Assembly: GCA_965276715.1 (NCBI GenBank)
Contig: OZ255622.1
Location: 930,001-994,000, forward strand
Reading direction: 5' to 3'
Length of the DNA stretch: 64,000 nucleotides
Origin: CAXTPV01 sp965276715
GTDB lineage: Bacteria; Pseudomonadota; Alphaproteobacteria; Acetobacterales; Acetobacteraceae
Shown here: positions 59,824 to 64,000 of the stretch, in pieces
How positions within the stretch are numbered: the first letter of the stretch is position 1
How the letters are laid out: the number at the start of each line of letters is the position of its first letter
The notes under the pieces: generated by a model
The model's database searches: none
The model's input: only the letters and a program-made list of their open reading frames with translations
Told to the model about the DNA's origin: nothing
Made by a program: the position numbers and the translations under genes

Positions 59824-60871
59824 GAGCCTGATATCTTCAGCCTGACTCGGTGTGGGATTCCGTTTCGGCGTGAAATCTGATTCAAGATGCTGGCTGGGCG
59901 GAGGCCAGCATCGATGGGTCGTCCGTATTCGTTGGACCTGCGCGAGCGGGTTGTGTGTGCTGTCCGCTCTGGGATGAGCTGTGGCGAGGCAGCTGAGCGT
60001 TTCGAGATCAGCCACTCTTCTGCGATCCGATGGACGCGGCGAGAGCGCGAGACAGGTAGCCCGGCCGCGTTGCCGATGGGAGGCAAGCGACCATTCACAT
60101 TGGCGGCCGACCTGCCCTGGATCGCGGCACGTGTGGCTGAGAAGCCCGACATCACCTTGCGTGAGTTGCTGGCAGAGCTGCGCGATCGTGGCGTCAAGGT
60201 CAGCTATTTCGGTGTCTGGCACATCGTGCGGCGTTCAGGCCTGAGCTTTAAAAAAAAGCGTTCACGCCAGCGAGCAGGATCGTCCGGACGTCGCCCGCCG
60301 CCGCGCGCTATGGAGGCGATACCAGGGCCGGGTTGATGCAGACCGCCTGGTCTTTGTCGACGAGACCTGGGCCAAGACCAACATGACGCCGATCCGCGGG
60401 TGGTTCGCCCGCGGCGAACGCCTGGTGGCCAAGGTGCCGCATGGGCACTGGAAGACACTCACGTTCGTCGCCGGATTGCGATCTGACGGGATCTGCGCGC
60501 CGTTCGTGCTCGACGGCCCGATCAACGCCGCGAGCTTCCTCGCCTGGGTCGAACAGTGCCTGGTGCCGACGCTCCGGCCCGGCGACGTCGTGGTCGCCGA
60601 CAACCTCGGCAGCCACAAGGGTGCCGCGGTCCGTCGTGCCATCCGAGCTGCGGGAGCGAAGTTGATCTTCCTGCCGCCCTACAGCCCGGACCTCAACCCG
60701 ATCGAGCAGGCCTTCGCCAAACTCAAGACGCTGTTGCGCAAGGACAACGCACGGACCGTCGAAGACACCTGGAAAAGCATCGGCCGCGTGCTCGACGCCT
60801 TCAGTCCAATGGAGTGCACAAACTATCTGAGGAACTCAGGATATGCGGCAACCTAAAGCTATCAGGCTCTA
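59822..60871. mobile_element. IS630-family insertion sequence
   Basis: A ~1046-bp element (59824-60869) flanked by TA on both sides, the IS630 target duplication. Its termini GAGCCTGATATC and, inverted, GAGCCTGATAGC share at least 10 bp. It carries a two-frame IS630 transposase. It lies between the exporter and the convergent ubiquinone-hydroxylase gene without breaking the latter. The Tc1/mariner-like TA preference agrees with the two adjoining palindromic elements. Confidence 0.85.
59914..60856 (+). CDS. IS630-family transposase, two frames joined at an A8 run
   Basis: Frame 1 (from ATG 59914) encodes the HTH half: MGRPYSLDLRERVVCAVRSG, a Cys-Gly-Glu-Ala-Ala helix, then ITLRELLAELRDRGVKVSYF and SGLSFKKKRS; it ends at 60336. 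Frame 2 takes over at 60257 and encodes ASEQDRPDVARRR, VFVDETW (first Asp), VVADNLGSHKGAAVRRAI (second Asp) and YSPDLNPIEQAFAKLK (Glu), giving the DDE triad. The switch lies at eight A residues (60250-60257). Reading seven A's would join the frames, so slippage or a +1 shift could give the full ~314-residue enzyme. It may equally be an inactivating mutation. Confidence 0.82.
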
Positions 60872-60877
60872 GGACGA

Positions 60878-62077
60878 TCATGTGAACCGGCCGCCCGATC
60901 CCAGCACGGCACGCAGGTCCGCGTCGCGCATCTGCGCCTGGAGCACCGCGCGGAACGGCGGCAGGTTGCCGATCCTGAGCGCACCGTCGCGCAGCATGCG
61001 CGCGGGCAGGCTGTCGCCCGCGGCATAGAGCCGCATGATCGCTTCCGCGCCGGTGAAGAACAGCCGCGTCTCCGCCCGGTGCGCCGCCTCGTAACGCCGC
61101 AACGATACCGGATCGCCCGGATCCTGCGCGCCGCGCAGCGCGCGCGCCAGCGCGTCCTGTCCGAGCAGGCCGACATTGAAGCCGTGCGCCGTGGTCGGGT
61201 GCATCGCCACCGCCGCGTCGCCGAGGAGTGCGAGGCGCGCGCCCACGAACCGCCGCGCGTACGACGTCACCACCGGCACCGCGTGACGCGCGCCCACCGG
61301 ATGCATCGGTCCCAATCGCCCGCGATAAAGACGCGTGACCGCCTGGCCGAACCGCTCGTCGTCCAGCGCCAGCAGCCCCGCGGCCTCGTGCTCTCCCATC
61401 GTCATCACCGCCGATGAACGGCCGCCATTCAGCGGCAGCGTCACCAGCGTGCGCCCGTATTCGAACCAGGCCGTCGCCGTCTCCTCGTGCGGCCGCGGAT
61501 GCGCGACCGGACAGACCAGCATGCGCTGCCGGTAATCGTGCGTGGTGGCCTCGATCCCCGCCTGCGCCCGCAGACGCGATCGCCTGGTGTCGGCCGCCAC
61601 CACGAGGTGCGTGCGCAGGACCCGTCCGTCCGACAGCGTCGCCTCCGCATCGCCCGCCACGCGCACATGCTCGACCGACAGGCCAGGCAGCAAGACCACG
61701 CCCGACTGCGCCGCCACCACTTCGTGCAGCGCCCGCCGCAGCCACCGGTTGGGCGCGAACCGGCCCAGCATCCCGCCCGTCGCCGCGCCGCCGCCGAAAT
61801 GCATCGCATACCGCGACGGCCCGTTCAGCACCCGCATGCGCCGCAACGGCGCGCAGACCCCGGGCGGCACGCGCGACCAGGCGCCCATCGCGCGCAGCAT
61901 CTCGACCGAGCGGTCGGTGAGCGCGATCTCGCGCCCGTCATCGGCCGGATCGGCGAGCGCCTCCGCCGTCTGCGGATCCACCAGCGCGATCCGCCAGCCG
62001 GACCCCGCGAGCGAGGCCGCGAACGCGAGCCCGACCGGCCCCGCCCCGGCCACGACGATGTCGTAATCCAGCGTCAT
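60878..62077 (-). CDS. FAD-dependent ubiquinone hydroxylase (UbiH/UbiM-like)
   Basis: A 399-residue flavoprotein monooxygenase of the UbiH/UbiF/COQ6 family. It has the dinucleotide motif DIVVAGAGPVGLAFAASL at the N-terminus, a DG-like motif in HLVVAADTRRSRLR (~residue 160) and the FAD motif LALLGDAAVAMHPTTAHGFN (~residue 285). HPTTAHGFNVGL resembles the UbiM branch of alphaproteobacterial hydroxylases, but regiospecificity cannot be read. Its stop lies 7 bp from the IS630 right end. The DUF421 gene lies just upstream with a one-base gap, probably in one operon. Confidence 0.87.
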   Translation of the reverse strand: MTLDYDIVVAGAGPVGLAFAASLAGSGWRIALVDPQTAEALADPADDGREIALTDRSVEMLRAMGAWSRVPPGVCAPLRRMRVLNGPSRYAMHFGGGAATGGMLGRFAPNRWLRRALHEVVAAQSGVVLLPGLSVEHVRVAGDAEATLSDGRVLRTHLVVAADTRRSRLRAQAGIEATTHDYRQRMLVCPVAHPRPHEETATAWFEYGRTLVTLPLNGGRSSAVMTMGEHEAAGLLALDDERFGQAVTRLYRGRLGPMHPVGARHAVPVVTSYARRFVGARLALLGDAAVAMHPTTAHGFNVGLLGQDALARALRGAQDPGDPVSLRRYEAAHRAETRLFFTGAEAIMRLYAAGDSLPARMLRDGALRIGNLPPFRAVLQAQMRDADLRAVLGSGGRFT

Positions 62078-62078
62078 C

Positions 62079-62525
62079 TCAGTCGGATGTCTGTTCGACG
62101 ATGGAGATCACTCCGCTCCGCTCCACCACCGCATAGCGGACCTGGCCGAGTGCGAGCAGGCCGCGTGCGCGCGCGGCCGCCATCACGTCGACCTTCTCGA
62201 TGCGCAGCCGCTTCATGCGTCCGTCGTTCCACGCGCCGTTCTCGAACACCACCACCGGCGTCCCGTCGATCCAGGCGCCGATCCGGTTCGATCGCGTCTT
62301 CAGCCACGACACCAGCACATGCATCAGGCCGATCGTGCAGACCGCGGAGACCGCGCCCACCATCGAGTGGTCCTCGCCCAGCACCGCGCCGATCATCGAT
62401 CCGGCGACCAGGAACAGCACGATCAGGTCGAACGGCGCCAGCTGGCTCGTCGTCCGCCTGCCGATCAGACGGAACGCGAACAGCAGTATCCAGTAGGCGG
62501 CCGCGGCGCGCAGGACGACGTTCAT
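62079..62525 (-). CDS. DUF421 (YetF/YcaP-type) membrane protein
   Basis: A 148-residue protein with three N-terminal helices (ILLFAFRLIGRRTTSQLAPF, DLIVLFLVAGSMIGAVLGED, VSAVCTIGLMHVLVSW) and a soluble C-terminal domain with GTPVVVFENGAWNDGRMKRL and GQVRYAVVERSGVISIV. GRRTTSQLAPFD is the family signature. Function of the family is not known. Its ATG overlaps the stop of the 174-aa gene upstream (ATGA), and the hydroxylase gene starts 1 bp after its stop. Confidence 0.85.
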   Translation of the reverse strand: MNVVLRAAAAYWILLFAFRLIGRRTTSQLAPFDLIVLFLVAGSMIGAVLGEDHSMVGAVSAVCTIGLMHVLVSWLKTRSNRIGAWIDGTPVVVFENGAWNDGRMKRLRIEKVDVMAAARARGLLALGQVRYAVVERSGVISIVEQTSD

Positions 62526-63046
62526 GGCAGCACGAACGTCCGCAAGCGGAGCGACCGGCCCGGCATGTCGACCGCGAGCGGGATGAAACCGACCTGCGCC
62601 GGCTTGCCGTGCAGGCGCACGTAGTTGTCGGTCCCGCCGCCGCGCACCGCGAAGGTGAGTTCCAGGCGCCCCTGCTCGCTCCTCTGGCGCACCGGCTGCG
62701 GATCGATCGTCTGCAGGCCGAACGGCTCGACGAAGCTGCTGCTGATCGTCACGATCTGCTCGCCGTCCCGCGGCACGGGCGGCAGATGCAGCGTGAGCTG
62801 CGTCCCGGTCGCGTAGCGCGCGAGCGGCTGGTAGTCGACCGCGCCATCGCCAAGCCGGCCGACCCTGCCATGATCGAGCGGACCGGCGCCGAGCGCACCG
62901 GCGATCGCGGAGGCCACGACCAGGCACATGCCGACGCGGCCGACCCGCTCCAGGCGCCACCAGTCGTATTCGAACTTCTCGTCGAAGCCGACCTCGAGCT
63001 CGTCATTGACGGTGCTGGCACCGCGCAAGGGGGGCTGCTGATCCAT
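62522..63046 (-). CDS. Hypothetical single-pass membrane protein (174 aa)
   Basis: Starts MDQQPPLRGASTVNDELEVG, then EYDWWRLERVGRVG leads into one membrane helix (~residues 45-65, MCLVVASAIAGALGAG). The remaining ~110 residues are beta-rich and probably periplasmic (LTLHLPPVPRDGEQIVTISS, VRGGGTDNYVRLHGKPAQVG). No family is recognised with confidence. ATG 63046 is used; ATG 63064 is an alternative. It heads the small operon with DUF421 and the hydroxylase and is divergent from the aldo/keto reductase. A DUF421 partner role is inferred from position. Confidence 0.7.
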   Translation of the reverse strand: MDQQPPLRGASTVNDELEVGFDEKFEYDWWRLERVGRVGMCLVVASAIAGALGAGPLDHGRVGRLGDGAVDYQPLARYATGTQLTLHLPPVPRDGEQIVTISSSFVEPFGLQTIDPQPVRQRSEQGRLELTFAVRGGGTDNYVRLHGKPAQVGFIPLAVDMPGRSLRLRTFVLP

Positions 63047-63140
63047 GGGCAGGTGACGCCGCATCAGGTTCCGGGTTGCCCGGGGTGGAAAAGGCGCCCC
63101 GCCGTTCAGACATGGGGCCCAGCGACGAAAAGGGCACCTC

Positions 63141-64000
63141 ATGGACACGCGGCGTCTCGGACATTCCGGGTTCTTCATCCCGGCACTCAGCCTCGGCACC
63201 GGCACCTTCGGCGGCGGCAACGAGTTCTTCAAGGCGTGGGGCACGTCGGATCTGCGCGAGGCGACACGCCTCGTCGACATCTGCCTCGAGGCGGGGCTGA
63301 ACATGTTCGACAGCGCCGACATCTATTCGGCCGGGGCGGCCGAGGAGATCCTCGGCGGCGCGATCAAGGGACGGCGCGACAAGGTCATCGTCTCGACCAA
63401 GGCGACGTTCCGCTCGGGCGACGGCATCAACGATGTCGGCTCGTCGCGATACCACCTGATCGAGGCGTGCGAGCGCGCGCTCACGCGCCTCGGCACCGAC
63501 CATATCGACCTGTTCCAGTTGCATGGCTTCGACGCGCTCACGCCCGTCGAGGAGACGCTGCACGCACTCGACGACCTGATCCGCGCCGGCAAGATCCGCT
63601 ATGTCGGCTGCTCGAACTTTTCCGGCTGGCACCTGATGAAGTCGCTCGCCGCCGCCGACCGCTACGGTCTGCCGCGCTACGTCGCCCATCAGGCCTACTA
63701 TTCGCTGGTCGGGCGCGACTACGAGCACGAGCTGATGCCGCTCGGCATCGACCAGGGGGTCGGCGCCGTCGTCTGGAGCCCGCTCGGATGGGGACGCCTG
63801 ACCGGCAGGATCCGTCGCGGCCAGCCGATTCCCGCGGGATCACGCCTGCACAACCCGTCGGTCGTGCAGAACGGTCCGCAGATCCATGACGACCACCTCT
63901 ACAAGGTTGTCGACGCCCTCGACGAGGCCGCCGAGGAGACCGGCCGCACCGTCCCGCAGGTGGCGCTCAACTGGCTCCTGCAGCGCCCGACGGTTGCCAA
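63141..64000 (+). CDS. Aldo/keto reductase (cut by window edge)
   Basis: The first 286 residues of an NAD(P)H-dependent aldo/keto reductase. The start MDTRRLGHSGFFIPALSLGT is typical. Catalytic residues are seen in MFDSADIYSAGAAEEILG (Asp, Tyr; ~residues 55-72), VIVSTKATF (Lys, ~85) and DLFQLHGFD (His, ~125). RYVGCSNFSGWHL and VVWSPLGWGRLTG are later motifs. It resembles the YajO/Gpr-like branch acting on aldehydes. The C-terminal NADP-binding end lies beyond 64000. ATG 63141 follows a weak AGGGC site. Confidence 0.9.
   Translation, partial: MDTRRLGHSGFFIPALSLGTGTFGGGNEFFKAWGTSDLREATRLVDICLEAGLNMFDSADIYSAGAAEEILGGAIKGRRDKVIVSTKATFRSGDGINDVGSSRYHLIEACERALTRLGTDHIDLFQLHGFDALTPVEETLHALDDLIRAGKIRYVGCSNFSGWHLMKSLAAADRYGLPRYVAHQAYYSLVGRDYEHELMPLGIDQGVGAVVWSPLGWGRLTGRIRRGQPIPAGSRLHNPSVVQNGPQIHDDHLYKVVDALDEAAEETGRTVPQVALNWLLQRPTVA

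Overview
The window is GC-rich, densely packed chromosomal DNA, almost certainly from an alphaproteobacterium and plausibly an Acetobacteraceae/Rhodospirillales-type organism. That placement is inference: it rests on the codon bias, the clpS-clpA pair, class 2 pyrD, a UbiM/UbiH-like hydroxylase and the abundant GC-rich intergenic dyads. No rRNA, tRNA or CRISPR array was seen. About 55 genes can be supported; the long reading frames lying opposite them are high-GC shadows.

Layout. 1-2.8 kb: start of purB (runs off the left edge), a TerC-family membrane protein, an ArsR regulator with a DUF2087 tail, and an alpha/beta-hydrolase without its nucleophile. 2.8-10.3 kb is a zinc homeostasis island: znuACB importer, a TonB-dependent receptor with a Zur-like operator, a divergent smtB-smtA pair (zinc-sensing repressor and a 56-residue metallothionein), then an MFS transporter and Zur, which close a map-ggt-zur-MFS operon reading leftward from 12.8 kb. 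12.8-20 kb: DacA-type carboxypeptidase, clpS, clpA, a multi-spanning membrane protein and a YcaD-like transporter. 20-23 kb: a tightly overlapping stress operon (peroxiredoxin, 106-aa protein, Ohr, SDR, PPK2). 23-31 kb: algH/yqgE, a secreted Gly-rich protein, a HAD phosphatase with pyrD, a 71-aa protein with an S24-like regulator, an SHS-type transporter, a Mop domain protein, glutathionyl-hydroquinone reductase, SemiSWEET, a Nudix-like protein and a DJ-1/PfpI protein.

31-43.4 kb is a carbohydrate-acid catabolic locus. It has a LacI regulator with operator-like palindromes, a rhamnose-type ABC importer (ATPase, two permeases, binding protein), an LtnD-like dehydrogenase, an OtnI-like isomerase, an OtnK-like kinase, an SMP-30 lactonase, an SDR, a second beta-hydroxyacid dehydrogenase and an FAH hydrolase. 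Together they fit uptake and breakdown of a four-carbon sugar acid, except that the usual OtnC-type decarboxylase is not in the window.

43.6-54.6 kb: WrbA-like flavoprotein, MFS transporter, K+-channel-like protein, a two-gene RND efflux system, a possible leader peptide plus intrinsic terminator, parE and a cupin. 54.6-64 kb is more eroded: an IS3 remnant, a possibly frameshifted secreted protein, a membrane-anchored protein with a degenerate Mrr-like domain, a methyltransferase, a MarR protein lacking its recognition helix coupled to an EntS-like exporter, two small TA-bounded palindromic elements abutting an IS630-family insertion sequence, then a ubiquinone hydroxylase, a DUF421 protein and an aldo/keto reductase cut by the right edge.

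The main themes are opposing zinc sensors sharing one divergent promoter region, a tetronate-type catabolic island, a family of paired GC-rich hairpins at many gene ends, and a compact MITE-MITE-IS630 array.
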